Shown here piece by piece: positions 46,262 through 55,374 of a stretch of 64,000 nucleotides of DNA. The DNA is from Candidatus Epulonipiscium fishelsonii (GTDB lineage Bacteria; Bacillota; Clostridia; Lachnospirales; Cellulosilyticaceae). The notes beneath the pieces are model-generated. The model was not told the DNA's origin. It did not search any database and was given only the letters and a program-made list of their open reading frames with translations. The first letter of the stretch is position 1; each line of letters starts with the position of its first letter. A program made the translations under genes and the position numbers. Location: positions 1-64,000 of the forward strand of contig LJDB01000062.1 in the NCBI GenBank assembly GCA_001983455.1, written 5' to 3'.

Positions 46262-47413
46262 TCACTGTTTTGACTGATCAAATAGCCAGGTCCTCATCTC
46301 TTCATCATTATAAGCTGGTGACCAAGAAAAATGTGATGATGGATAAAACACTTTATCTTCATCATAAATTGTTAAGCAATATACTCCACCAACTTCTTCA
46401 ATAGAATTAATAGTGGGGTACAAATATTCATCTATATTAACAGATGGATCATTTTTTGCATGGAAAATCCACTTTGGAATGTCTTTAATATGCTTTGCAC
46501 TTTCAGGGTCAAGTCCACCACAAATAGGTACAATAGCTGCAAATGTATTTGGATAAACACTAGCTATAGCATATGTTCCAAAGCCTCCAGATGAAAGTCC
46601 TGTCATATAAAATTTGTCTTTGTTCACAGAATACTGCTTAGTAACTTCCATTAACATATTATAGGCTGCAATTGAATATTCATCAATCTCAAAAGCATCT
46701 TCTGCAAGACCTTCTCTATAGGCTTGCAGCGAAGTCCAATTTACAATTGGATCAGTTGAATTTAAATGAGGAGCAATTACAATACATTCATTTACACCTT
46801 CTTCTGAGTCTTTAGCCCAAACTGTTGCCATTTTATATCTTTTTAAAATCATATCAGTACTTTGTGTTCTTTGACCAGAACCGTGCAATGCAAATACTAC
46901 TGGGTATTGTTTAGTCTTATCATAATTTGTTGGAACATATATTAAATACGGAAGTTCCAAGCCAGTCTCATTATCTGTATATGTTTTAGTTTCAAACAAA
47001 TCATATATATCTGTCAAATCTTCTCTTACTATATTTAACGTATATATTTTTTCTATATCACTTTTTAACTTAATCTCAACTTCTTTAGAATAATTGGCAT
47101 AGTCATCATATTCTTGTGAAAGTTCTACTAAACATTTAGCCTCATCATACTTTATTCCGTCAATAAAAACATCAGTTCCTTCTATTTTTTCTATACTAAC
47201 ATTTACTCCGTATATGTCGCTATCAACAGTTACTGAATATTCATCTTGGTCTGGCAATAGTGTAATGTTTGTAGTCTCATTGATAGATGTAACTGATAGG
47301 GATATTAAATCAGCTTCTGCTTCTATATCAGAATTAGTTACAAATGTTTTACCACATATAAATAAAATTACTATGAGCGTTAAAACAAAAATTAATACAA
47401 AAAATTTTTTCAT
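46262..47413 (-). CDS. Membrane-anchored or secreted alpha/beta-hydrolase (esterase)
   Basis: 383 residues from the ATG at 47413 (GGGGGA upstream). Residues 1-22 are a hydrophobic signal/anchor. Residues about 30-125 form a cadherin-like beta domain (YSVTVDSDIYGVNVSIEKIEG). The rest is an esterase of the prolyl-oligopeptidase/PHB-depolymerase type, with oxyanion stretch VVFALHGSGQ, nucleophile in TGLSSGGFG, Asp in FHAKNDPSVN and His in PSSHFSW. Substrate unknown; plant-wall acyl esters are a family possibility. Convergent with the GT8 gene. Confidence 0.82.
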   Translation of the reverse strand: MKKFFVLIFVLTLIVILFICGKTFVTNSDIEAEADLISLSVTSINETTNITLLPDQDEYSVTVDSDIYGVNVSIEKIEGTDVFIDGIKYDEAKCLVELSQEYDDYANYSKEVEIKLKSDIEKIYTLNIVREDLTDIYDLFETKTYTDNETGLELPYLIYVPTNYDKTKQYPVVFALHGSGQRTQSTDMILKRYKMATVWAKDSEEGVNECIVIAPHLNSTDPIVNWTSLQAYREGLAEDAFEIDEYSIAAYNMLMEVTKQYSVNKDKFYMTGLSSGGFGTYAIASVYPNTFAAIVPICGGLDPESAKHIKDIPKWIFHAKNDPSVNIDEYLYPTINSIEEVGGVYCLTIYDEDKVFYPSSHFSWSPAYNDEEMRTWLFDQSKQ

Positions 47414-47462
47414 ATAATCTTCCCCCAATTCCTAGATTATTCTTTTATTTAAATTATTTATG

Positions 47463-47490
47463 AAAAAAAGGAAGCAAAATATGCTCCCTC
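47463..47490 (-). terminator. Terminator of the four-carbon sugar-acid operon
   Basis: GGGAGC/GCTTCC stem followed by TTTTTTT on the minus strand, just past the gntP stop. Confidence 0.75.
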
Positions 47491-47494
47491 ATTT

Positions 47495-48898
47495 TTAAAG
47501 AATTGCACTAAGGATAAATACTTCAACTACACCAATAGCCCATGCAATAGTCGAAGTTATTGACCAAATTGTAAGTTGTTCTTTTACGTCATTTACCCCT
47601 AGAGTACGGTTTACTACCCAGAAGTAACTGTCGTTAAAGTATCCAAAGAATATTGACCCAACACAACATGCTACAGCTCCTACTAGTGGATTTACGCCAG
47701 CAGCAATAACAATTGGTGCTGATATACTTGCAGCCGTAGTCATGGCAACAGTTCCTGAACCTTGAATAAATCTCATTGCAGTTGAGATAATTAGTGGTAA
47801 GATTACTATAGGAATAGCAGCGTTAGTCAAAGCTTCTGCCATAAATACTCCCATTCCAGAGTCTTTAATAATTTGACCAAGAGCACCACCGCCCCCAGTA
47901 ACTAACATTATTATACCTGCAGACATCATTCCTTTTTCAACTTCTGAAATTACTGTTTTCTTATCAAGATTTTTTGCTAATGTAAGAATAGCAACCATAA
48001 GTCCCAAGCCAACAGCTACAATTGGTTGACCAATAAAAATAAGAATTTCCATTACTCCATTTGTTAATCCAAAAGCTGTTGCTACAGTATTAATTAAAAT
48101 TAACACGATAGGTAAAACTAAAGGCATAAATGCATCTCTTGCACTAGGAATATTATCCATATCCATATCAAAAACAGCATCGTAATTTGGTTCACAATAT
48201 TCTGCCTCTACAATTTCTCCATCCTCATTTGGTATTCTATAAAATTTCTTTGATAAAAATAATCTTGAATAAGCTATGCACCCTATTGTCATAGGAATTG
48301 CCAATACGATTGACAACAATATGAATTGACCGACATCAACACCAAATATTCCAACAACTCCCAAAGGCCCTGGTGTAGGAGGCACGATTGAGTGTGTAAT
48401 TACTAGTCCAGCTGCCAAAGCAACTCCTAGTCCGATTACAGATTTTTTTGTTGCTTTTGATATTGCTTTTGCAATTGGGGCTAAAACCACAAATCCTGAA
48501 TCACAAAATATAGGAATTGATACTAAAAAACCTGTGAAAGCTAGTGCTTCTTCTTCACGTTTTTTTCCAAACAGTTTTATGAACGTAAACGCCATTCGCT
48601 TAGCTGCACCGCTTACTTCAAATATTTGACCCATCATAACACCAAAACCAATAATGATCCCGATGCTTCCAAGTGTGCCACCAAAACCTGTTGTTATTGA
48701 ATTTAAAATCCCAAATTTAGTTCCATTTTCTAAAGTAATTGTATTTAGTGGCATTCCGCCAATTACACCAACCAATATTGTACATAAAATTAAAGCTAAG
48801 AAAGCATGAATTTTAGTTTTCAATACCAGGTATACTAGAACTACAATCCCTATGCCTAGGCCTAAAAGCATTTGATTTCCATTAAGTCCATTTACCAT
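47495..48898 (-). CDS. GntP-family sugar-acid permease
   Basis: 467 residues, about 12 membrane helices. GntP-family landmarks are VSIPIFCDSGFVVL, VPPTPGPLGVVGIFGV and IQGSGTVAMTTAASI. The family takes up gluconate, tetronates and related acids with protons. It is the last gene of the operon encoding two DUF1537 kinases and PdxA2, so threonate or erythronate is the probable cargo. A perfect palindrome at 48931-48947 lies before its start. Confidence 0.9.
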   Translation of the reverse strand: MVNGLNGNQMLLGLGIGIVVLVYLVLKTKIHAFLALILCTILVGVIGGMPLNTITLENGTKFGILNSITTGFGGTLGSIGIIIGFGVMMGQIFEVSGAAKRMAFTFIKLFGKKREEEALAFTGFLVSIPIFCDSGFVVLAPIAKAISKATKKSVIGLGVALAAGLVITHSIVPPTPGPLGVVGIFGVDVGQFILLSIVLAIPMTIGCIAYSRLFLSKKFYRIPNEDGEIVEAEYCEPNYDAVFDMDMDNIPSARDAFMPLVLPIVLILINTVATAFGLTNGVMEILIFIGQPIVAVGLGLMVAILTLAKNLDKKTVISEVEKGMMSAGIIMLVTGGGGALGQIIKDSGMGVFMAEALTNAAIPIVILPLIISTAMRFIQGSGTVAMTTAASISAPIVIAAGVNPLVGAVACCVGSIFFGYFNDSYFWVVNRTLGVNDVKEQLTIWSITSTIAWAIGVVEVFILSAIL

Positions 48899-48930
48899 AT
48901 TTAATTTTCCCCCTTGTGTTACTAATAGCA

Positions 48931-48947
48931 GGCGAACAATGTTCGCC
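48931..48947. repeat. Palindrome GGCGAACAATGTTCGCC
   Basis: Perfect 8-bp arms around one base, in the 73-bp gap between pdxA and gntP. The core is shared with 52698-52710 in the same operon and with 59-92. It may be an operator, an mRNA processing hairpin or a small dispersed repeat. Confidence 0.55.
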
Positions 48948-48971
48948 CATGCAATTAATGATATTTAAATA

Positions 48972-49973
48972 CTACTTGTGTTTAAAATTTGGAGCATATT
49001 TAACTCCTAGTTGTATAGCCTCAATTAAACTAACTGGGCTTGCAATGTTCTTTCCTGCAATATCTAGTGCTGTACCATGATCAACTGATGTTCTTAAAAT
49101 AGGCATTCCGCATGTTATCGAAATAGTTCTATGAAAGTCTAGTGTTTTGGTAGCTATATGCCCTTGGTCATGATAAAGTGATAATACACTATTAAATCGA
49201 CCTTCTAAAGCTTGATGGAAAACAGAATCTGCACCAATTGGTCCAGCTACCTTGTATCCATTTTGATTTAGCCATTCAATAGCAGGCATAATTTCCTCTA
49301 CTTCTTCATCCCCAAACAGTCCATGTTCACCACAATGTGGATTAAGTCCAGCAATAGCCATTGTTCCATCTTCAACCCCAAGTTGTTTTATTGCGTCCAT
49401 GCAACGAACAACATAGTCAATTATTCTATCTTTTTTTACCATATCGCAGGATTTACGAAGAGATACATGACGTGAAAGGAAAAACACACGCATATTTTGT
49501 ACTTCAAATAAAGTTAAAGGATCTTTAGTATCTGTTAAATGTGCAAACATTTCTGTATGACCAATAAAATTAACCCCACCAGCTTTTAGGGATTCTTTAT
49601 TAATTGGAGTAGTTACAACAACATCAACATCTCCTGCGTTTGCAAGCTCAATGCTTTTCTCTATATATTCGTATGCTGCTTTGCCACACATTCCACTGAC
49701 TTCGCCAATCTTTAGCTCATTCATATCAACATTTTTTAGATCTATAACATTTAATGTTTGTTCGTCATACTTTCCTTCTTTAACATTTTCAATACAATTT
49801 ATTGTAAGTGGTGCATTTGTTATCTTTAGAGCATTTTCTAGTACATTTTTGTCTCCAATTATAACACAATTTGCTAAACCCTTAATTTCACTACTTGATA
49901 ATGCTTTAACTATAATTTCTGGTCCTATACCTGCTGGGTCACCCATTGGTATTCCGACATAAACTTTATCCAT
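48972..49973 (-). CDS. pdxA2: PdxA2-type 4-phospho-D-threonate/erythronate dehydrogenase
   Basis: 333-residue PdxA-family metal- and NAD-dependent dehydrogenase. It opens [15 protein letters not shown]. Metal and substrate histidines are in [19 protein letters not shown] and [13 protein letters not shown]. Next to DUF1537 kinases these enzymes are known to oxidise 4-phosphotetronates with loss of CO2, giving dihydroxyacetone phosphate, instead of serving vitamin B6 synthesis. No other pyridoxine genes are here, which supports that reading. Confidence 0.87.
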   Translation of the reverse strand: MDKVYVGIPMGDPAGIGPEIIVKALSSSEIKGLANCVIIGDKNVLENALKITNAPLTINCIENVKEGKYDEQTLNVIDLKNVDMNELKIGEVSGMCGKAAYEYIEKSIELANAGDVDVVVTTPINKESLKAGGVNFIGHTEMFAHLTDTKDPLTLFEVQNMRVFFLSRHVSLRKSCDMVKKDRIIDYVVRCMDAIKQLGVEDGTMAIAGLNPHCGEHGLFGDEEVEEIMPAIEWLNQNGYKVAGPIGADSVFHQALEGRFNSVLSLYHDQGHIATKTLDFHRTISITCGMPILRTSVDHGTALDIAGKNIASPVSLIEAIQLGVKYAPNFKHK

Positions 49974-50000
49974 TTCTTACTCCTCATTTATAGTAATATC

Positions 50001-51257
50001 CTACATTAAATATTTTATAGCGTTTACTAGAGTGAATTTGTCACCCACCATTCCGCCTTTAGTAATAATTCTTATTCCATCAAAGTTACCACCTCTAGCT
50101 ATTCCATAGGCTGTTAATGGTGCAACTTGATCTATAAGTTCAATACCTATAATACCCAAACTCTGAGCAACTTCCACTGTTATGTCGCCTCCACTAGTGT
50201 AAACCGACTTGAAAGTAGTGTCCTTCTTTAAAATCCTGCTTACAATTTGGGCAATACCTTGATTAATATTTTTAAATCCTATTTCCATTTCTTCATTAGA
50301 ATAATTTTTTAAATCAATCCTACTAATCAGTCCATCTCCTAAAACACTACAGATCTTATGTTTTTTTCCTTCAGTTAAAATAATATCTACAACACGATTT
50401 ACTTCAGCCTGAAAAAAAGTTTCACCTTTCCATAGTTCATGTGTTTTAATCCAAACATGACATCCTTCTTGAGTTTGAATAAAATGTTCTACCTGTTCTT
50501 TTGTAACAGGATTAACACTGCCAATACCTATAATAACACGATTTACTTTACAAATTTCATCAAACAATGTAGCCGAGAAAACTCCTGGGTCTACCGCAAC
50601 AAATTTTGAAGACAACTGAGATGCTGTTTGTGCAATAAGTTCAATATGTTCATTTGTAGAAGCGTCACATAAAATTATTCTAGTATTATCTTTTATTAAA
50701 ATCTCTAGTTTATCTTTTAATTTACTTCCGTCTTGTTCAATATAATCTTCCCTATAGATTGATCCAACTTTATATTTTGTTCCTATAAAGAAATTATCTA
50801 CTCGAGATGTATTGATAGGATTTTTAGGGTCTTTAGCTACTTCCGTATGTTCCAAGGCAATACCATTAACGAATAGACTGCCTTTTTCTACCGTACGCCC
50901 AGCTGATGGGAAGGCTGGGACAACAAGAGCAATGTATTCATCACCCAAGCTGTCCAGTGTTGCTTCCACTTCAACTGCCAAATTTCCTCTTAGTGTACTA
51001 TCAATTCTCTTTGCATAAAATCTAATATCATTGTGTTTAAAGTGTGTAACTGTATCATAAACACGTTGATATGCTTCTTTTTCAGAAATACTCCTACTAT
51101 CAGTGCTATAAATTGCACAATCACATTCTAAATCTTCAAGTTGAACTTCCTCTTTTTCACAAAGCAATGTATATACGTTATATCCATTCTTCTTGATTAA
51201 AACTCCAGTGGCATTAGCTCCAGTGACATCGTCTGCAATAACTAGTCCTTTAACCAT
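50001..51257 (-). CDS. Four-carbon acid sugar kinase, DUF1537 (A)
   Basis: 418 residues. The N-terminal substrate domain has ADDVTGANATG and KRIDSTLRGNL. The C-terminal nucleotide domain has YTSGGDITVEV and ITKGGMVGD. Known members phosphorylate D-threonate, D-erythronate or L-erythrulose-derived acids at C4. It overlaps the neighbouring DUF1537 gene by one base (TAATG), so the two are translationally coupled. Pairing with PdxA2 suggests a D-threonate or D-erythronate kinase. Confidence 0.87.
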   Translation of the reverse strand: MVKGLVIADDVTGANATGVLIKKNGYNVYTLLCEKEEVQLEDLECDCAIYSTDSRSISEKEAYQRVYDTVTHFKHNDIRFYAKRIDSTLRGNLAVEVEATLDSLGDEYIALVVPAFPSAGRTVEKGSLFVNGIALEHTEVAKDPKNPINTSRVDNFFIGTKYKVGSIYREDYIEQDGSKLKDKLEILIKDNTRIILCDASTNEHIELIAQTASQLSSKFVAVDPGVFSATLFDEICKVNRVIIGIGSVNPVTKEQVEHFIQTQEGCHVWIKTHELWKGETFFQAEVNRVVDIILTEGKKHKICSVLGDGLISRIDLKNYSNEEMEIGFKNINQGIAQIVSRILKKDTTFKSVYTSGGDITVEVAQSLGIIGIELIDQVAPLTAYGIARGGNFDGIRIITKGGMVGDKFTLVNAIKYLM

Positions 51258-52669
51258 TACATTAATACTTCTACAGCTTCTTTAAGAGTTGATACTTCAC
51301 CAACATTGCCAGGGGAAATAACATATGGAGTCAGTGGATATTTACTTTCTTCTCCAGTTTGCCACACTGGAATACCAGGTTTAATTTGCCCTAGTACATT
51401 TGCTTTTTTTACTTTTAATGCTTTAGTACCAATATCACTAGAAGTAATTCCACCTTTTGCAATTACAAAACTTGGAGTTACTTTTAAACGTCCAACCAAA
51501 GATTGAACCGCATCTGAAATTTTTACTGAGCGAACCAAAGCATCTTCTTTCGTATCATTTTCAACGACTAGAAGTTTACGGTTTGTATATACTACAACCG
51601 TTTTTCCTTTTGAAATAAGCTCTTCTTCCTCTTTCAACACACGCTCAATTTCTTTTTCAAACTTATCTTCATCTAATACTAGATCGGAGTTAAATTCAAT
51701 GAAATGTAATCCTTTAATATCTCGTAGAGCTTCCAGTTGAGCTGTTGTTTTTTGTGTATGAGAACCAACAACAATAATTCCACCGTTTGAAGTTTCCTTT
51801 ACTATCATTTGCTCACGTGTTAATAGTGGTTGGTCGGTAATTCCTCCAATAACTTTTACAATTCCTGCTGCCGTTCTAAACATAAAGTTTTTACCTTTTG
51901 CCATTGCACGGTAAATTGCAATACATGCAACTTTAATGTCAATATAATCAACTGCATTGATAATAATTTTATTAAAGTTCTCTACTTTCATTAATTGGTC
52001 AACGATTTTATCAAAATTAAGATTTCTAAGGTCTTCCAGTGAAATTGCTGTAACATCACTTGCCTTATATTTTCCTTGAGTTTTCTCTTCAACATAGTCT
52101 TTAATATTTGATGCTGTGTAACCAAATGTTTTATCTTTTGCAAATTCTGTTTCACCTGCTGGCACAAGGTCATCACCATATTTTACATAGTGTACATCAT
52201 CAATAGTAAAGCGTCCACCCTCTTTAAAGAATGGGCAAATTATTTCACCATCTATTTTAGGTCCGCCTTCTTCTTCAGATACTTCTTTTAAAATAGCGGG
52301 TTCAGTTGGGTAGTGTCCTCTTAAAGTTGAGTCACTTCTACTCATCACAAAATACTCTTTGCCTTCTTCTTTTGCCACTTCAGCAATATTTTTAGCCATT
52401 TCATAGTGAGCTTTTTGCGTTTGTTCCAAAGTAAAGCCTCGTGAATTTGTTAAAACATAAAATAATTTATTTTTTTCCTGAAATCCCTTGCGAAGATTTT
52501 CTTTGGACCAATCAGTATAAACAGAAACATCATGCACAGTTTGCACACCTGTTGGGTCGTCGTCCAAAACAACAATTTTTTTGTTACTTTTTTCTATTTC
52601 TTCCTTAAGCAACTTATCTACATATTCCTCATCAACTTTTTTGTAGCTATTTAAAATATCTGCATGCAT
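51257..52669 (-). CDS. Four-carbon acid sugar kinase, DUF1537 (B, long form)
   Basis: 470 residues, diverged from the 418-residue neighbour. DDDPTGVQTVHD and SRSDSTLRGHYP mark the N-terminal domain, and FVIAKGGITSSDIGTKAL with PGIPVW marks the C-terminal domain. It has an extra N-terminal helix (about 1-30) and a longer middle. Two different DUF1537 kinases in one operon suggest two stereoisomers or a heteromeric enzyme. Substrate not deducible from sequence alone. Confidence 0.85.
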   Translation of the reverse strand: MHADILNSYKKVDEEYVDKLLKEEIEKSNKKIVVLDDDPTGVQTVHDVSVYTDWSKENLRKGFQEKNKLFYVLTNSRGFTLEQTQKAHYEMAKNIAEVAKEEGKEYFVMSRSDSTLRGHYPTEPAILKEVSEEEGGPKIDGEIICPFFKEGGRFTIDDVHYVKYGDDLVPAGETEFAKDKTFGYTASNIKDYVEEKTQGKYKASDVTAISLEDLRNLNFDKIVDQLMKVENFNKIIINAVDYIDIKVACIAIYRAMAKGKNFMFRTAAGIVKVIGGITDQPLLTREQMIVKETSNGGIIVVGSHTQKTTAQLEALRDIKGLHFIEFNSDLVLDEDKFEKEIERVLKEEEELISKGKTVVVYTNRKLLVVENDTKEDALVRSVKISDAVQSLVGRLKVTPSFVIAKGGITSSDIGTKALKVKKANVLGQIKPGIPVWQTGEESKYPLTPYVISPGNVGEVSTLKEAVEVLM

Positions 52670-52697
52670 TCAAAACACTCTCCTATATTTTATCGTA

Positions 52698-52710
52698 CGA
52701 ACATTGTTCG
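52698..52710. repeat. Palindrome CGAACATTGTTCG
   Basis: 6-bp arms around one base in the 44-bp gap between the dehydrogenase and the first kinase gene. It shares the CGAACA/TGTTCG core with 48931-48947. Confidence 0.5.
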
Positions 52711-52713
52711 CTA

Positions 52714-53589
52714 CTACTTTACTTCCACGTTTGCTAGTCTTTCAAAATAGTTGACAATTGCACAATGGTCGTCATTCATTTGATTATTAATTTTTAGTGT
52801 TTGCATAATTTCAAAAAGTTGAGCAGTAAAAGGCACTGGTGCATCAACTTCATGTGCTGTAGCCAAAACATTTTTTATGTCTTTATGATTAATTGAAATT
52901 TTGCCACCTGGTTTAAAGTTACGTTCGACAATCATAGGAATTTTAGCATCAAGAACAGCACTGCCTGCAAGCCCACCTCTAATTGCTTGATAAACTTTCT
53001 CTGGGTCTGCTCCTGCTTTTGTTGCCATAACAAATGCTTCTGAAACTATTGCAATAGTATTGTTAACAATAATTTGGTTTGCAAGTTTTGTTATGTTTCC
53101 ACTGCCAATTTCACCAACCAATAACGCAGAACCACCCATAATATCAAAATAAGGTAGCAATTTATCAAAAATTTCTTGATCTCCACCAGCCATAAAAGAA
53201 AGAGTTCCGTCTATAGCTTTTGGCTCTCCACCTGATACAGGTGAATCTACAAATCCAACACCTATTTCCTTACATTTTGAATAACATGTTTTGGCATCTC
53301 CTGGTGTTACAGAACTTAAATCACAGATAACACTGCCTTTTTTTATATTTGTTGTTACTCCATCTTTACCAAACAATACATCTTGAACAATGGCTCCAGT
53401 TGGAAGGATTGTAAATATAACATCACAATTTTCTCCGATTTCTTTCAGTGACCCAGTCTTTCCGCCACATTCGCAAATTTCTTTTACTGCTTCTTGATTA
53501 AGGTCATATCCCATAACTTCAACATTTGCTTTTAATAAATTTTTAGCCATAGGCTTGCCCATAATTCCCAATCCAATAAATCCAACCAT
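52714..53589 (-). CDS. 3-hydroxyisobutyrate-dehydrogenase-family enzyme (LtnD/GarR-like)
   Basis: NAD(P)-dependent beta-hydroxyacid dehydrogenase, 291 residues. The longer ORF from 53691 is rejected: GGAGG is eight bases before the ATG at 53589, and the protein then starts MVGFIGLGIMGKPMAKNL, the dinucleotide loop. The substrate motif DSPVSGGEPKA and catalytic Lys in NITKLANQI are present. It is the first gene of the operon. By context it oxidises a tetronate (L-threonate dehydrogenase type) or reduces tartronate semialdehyde. The OtnC aldolase and OtnI isomerase expected with LtnD are absent here. Confidence 0.85.
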   Translation of the reverse strand: MVGFIGLGIMGKPMAKNLLKANVEVMGYDLNQEAVKEICECGGKTGSLKEIGENCDVIFTILPTGAIVQDVLFGKDGVTTNIKKGSVICDLSSVTPGDAKTCYSKCKEIGVGFVDSPVSGGEPKAIDGTLSFMAGGDQEIFDKLLPYFDIMGGSALLVGEIGSGNITKLANQIIVNNTIAIVSEAFVMATKAGADPEKVYQAIRGGLAGSAVLDAKIPMIVERNFKPGGKISINHKDIKNVLATAHEVDAPVPFTAQLFEIMQTLKINNQMNDDHCAIVNYFERLANVEVK

Positions 53590-53662
53590 CATAAATTCCT
53601 CCATTTTAATATATAATTTTAATATATAATCTTTAGTGCTAAATTGAAATTTTGTTAAATAT

Positions 53663-53691
53663 ATTATACGGTATACTGGTACGTTCGTCAA
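53663..53691 (-). promoter_or_regulatory. Promoter of the four-carbon sugar-acid operon with operator-like GTATAC
   Basis: On the minus strand TTGACG (53686-53691), 17-bp spacer, TATAAT (53663-53668). The spacer carries GTATAC at 53671-53676 inside ACCAGTATACCGT, a natural repressor position. Confidence 0.75.
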
Positions 53692-53781
53692 TATGTTTTA
53701 ATAAATTTATTTTTTAACAAATTTTTTGAAAGTTTTTTTGTTAAAGTTTTATAGTGCATTATATTTGTTATGTATGTTTTT

Positions 53782-53807
53782 CAACAAAAAATAGCTATTT
53801 TTTGTTG
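53782..53807. promoter_or_regulatory. Perfect 26-bp palindrome in the divergent control region
   Basis: Left arm CAACAAAAAATAG (53782-53794) and right arm CTATTTTTTGTTG (53795-53807) with no central gap. It lies about midway between the operon promoter and gntR, in a 332-bp gene-free gap. A further TTTAACAA/TTGTTAAA pair lies at about 53715-53752. Operator for GntR or another regulator is the simplest reading; a cruciform is possible. Confidence 0.55.
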
Positions 53808-53826
53808 TTATGTTACAGTCTATCTC

Positions 53827-53855
53827 TTGTAAATTTATATATTGTATACTAAACT
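53827..53855 (+). promoter_or_regulatory. Candidate gntR promoter with a second GTATAC
   Basis: TTGTAA (53827-53832), 17-bp spacer, TAAACT (53850-53855). GTATAC at 53844-53849 directly abuts the -10, mirroring the operon promoter. Confidence 0.4.
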
Positions 53856-53921
53856 AGTAATATGGATGTATTTAGTTTAATGCTAAATTTATAACGAACA
53901 TATGGAAAGGAGCTTTATTTA

Positions 53922-54563
53922 TTGAAACCAACTACTTCTATTCAATATAAAGCCTATGAATATATTAAAAATCTGATATTAAATGGTAAATTTGATTATG
54001 ACTGTATATATTCCGAAACTAAAATTGCAAAAGAAATAGGAGTCTCAAGAACTCCAATAAGAGATGCATTGCATAGATTATCTCAAGAAAAGTATGTTGA
54101 AATAATTCCAAGTAAAGGATTTTGCTTGCATCAAATTACAAATGAAGACTTAATTCAAACATTTGAAGTTAGGGCTGCATTGGAAACCTATTGTACATTA
54201 CAGATAACAAAACGATATGACTCTATCGCAGCGAAAAAATTATTTACAAATTTATCTAATTTATTGGATGTTCAACAAGAAATTTTATCAAAAAGTAACT
54301 CTATCGCAGAATTTCTAAATTCAGACAAGAAATTTCACATTGAAATTGTCCAATTTCTTAACAATACTTATTTTAATGATTTATTTGAGTCAAACTTATT
54401 TCAAATAAATCACATTGCAACTAAATCTTTGGAATGTGAGGGAAGAATGCAAGCAACATTTATAGAGCACCAAAATATTTTTGATGCAATGGTTGAAGGA
54501 AACATATCACAGATACAAAATATTACACTACACCATATAGAAGCACCTAAAGATTTTATATAA
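53922..54563 (+). CDS. GntR-family (FadR/FCD) transcriptional regulator
   Basis: 213 residues, TTG start at 53922 nine bases after AAAGGAG. The N-terminal winged helix (about 8-75) has ETKIAKEIGVSRTPIRDALHRL. The C-terminal part (about 80-210) is an FCD-type helical ligand domain (FEVRAALETYC, HIEIVQFLNNTYF). It is divergent from the sugar-acid operon and is probably its substrate-responsive repressor, acting at the GTATAC sites or the palindrome between them. Confidence 0.88.
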   Translation: MKPTTSIQYKAYEYIKNLILNGKFDYDCIYSETKIAKEIGVSRTPIRDALHRLSQEKYVEIIPSKGFCLHQITNEDLIQTFEVRAALETYCTLQITKRYDSIAAKKLFTNLSNLLDVQQEILSKSNSIAEFLNSDKKFHIEIVQFLNNTYFNDLFESNLFQINHIATKSLECEGRMQATFIEHQNIFDAMVEGNISQIQNITLHHIEAPKDFI

Positions 54564-54959
54564 ATACAGTTGCTAACACGTCTTGTGATAGTTAATTGCA
54601 TTTTTTATATTACTATTAAAGGCGATTTTCTTATTTTTATTATGAATAATATGCATTGGCGAGGGGCCAAGTGAGATTTTTAGTTTTAGTAATACAAATA
54701 TTTGACTAGTTTAACTGGTAAATTTAAAAAATAACTGTACATCTCTTGCTAGTGTATCTCTCATAATTTCAGATACGTACAAACGCTTAACTTTTTTTGA
54801 TAATATTCATTAGTGTAATGAATATTTATGCAAATAACGGATAAAAGAAAAAACTCAAAATGCTTTTTCCGTTATCATAAGTAATAAGTGATAACGAGAA
54901 ATGATCACAAGTCTTTTCTTCTTATTCGTGATAATAATGGAAAGTCAAAGATTTTATAC

Positions 54960-55067
54960 GTGATAAAAGAGGTAGGAACAATGTGACTGTTATACATGAT
55001 AAAAGAGGTAGAAACAACATGACTGTTATACATGATAAAAGAGGTAGGAACAATGTGACTGTTATAC
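54960..55067. repeat. Three tandem 36-bp iterons in array B
   Basis: Units at 54960-54995, 54996-55031 and 55032-55067, each RTGATAAAAGAGGTAG... ending in CTGTTATAC. They are related to the 39-bp units of array A (reverse complement) but lack three bases and have GGTAGGAACAA for TTTAGGGACAA. In one plus-strand frame they read as a repeated DKRGRNNxTVIH peptide without a start codon. Confidence 0.9.
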
Positions 55068-55274
55068 GTGATAAAAAAGAAAAGGCTACAGGTCTTTTCT
55101 TTTTTATATGCGGGATATGAATTCTGAAGGGGAGTTCTATATACTAGCTTAAAATTTCTTTAGGTTTACTAGTCTTACTAATACACGACTTATCGTGAAC
55201 AATTTACTTACAATTCGTGATAAGAAGAAAAAGCTAAAGGTCTTTTCTTTTTATTTAAAATTTTTTTACATAAT

Positions 55275-55374
55275 TTGTTTATAATCTCAAATGTACGATT
55301 ATTAATAAGATAACACTATGTTTAGGATAAATATCAAAGATTTAAATTTCTTGTAGAGCTGAGATTATAAACAG
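55275..55374. repeat. TIR-bounded core of array B
   Basis: TTGTTTATAATCTC (55275-55288) and GAGATTATAAACAG (55361-55374) are 14-bp inverted ends with one mismatch. 55276-55352 is the exact reverse complement of 14198-14274. Confidence 0.7.
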
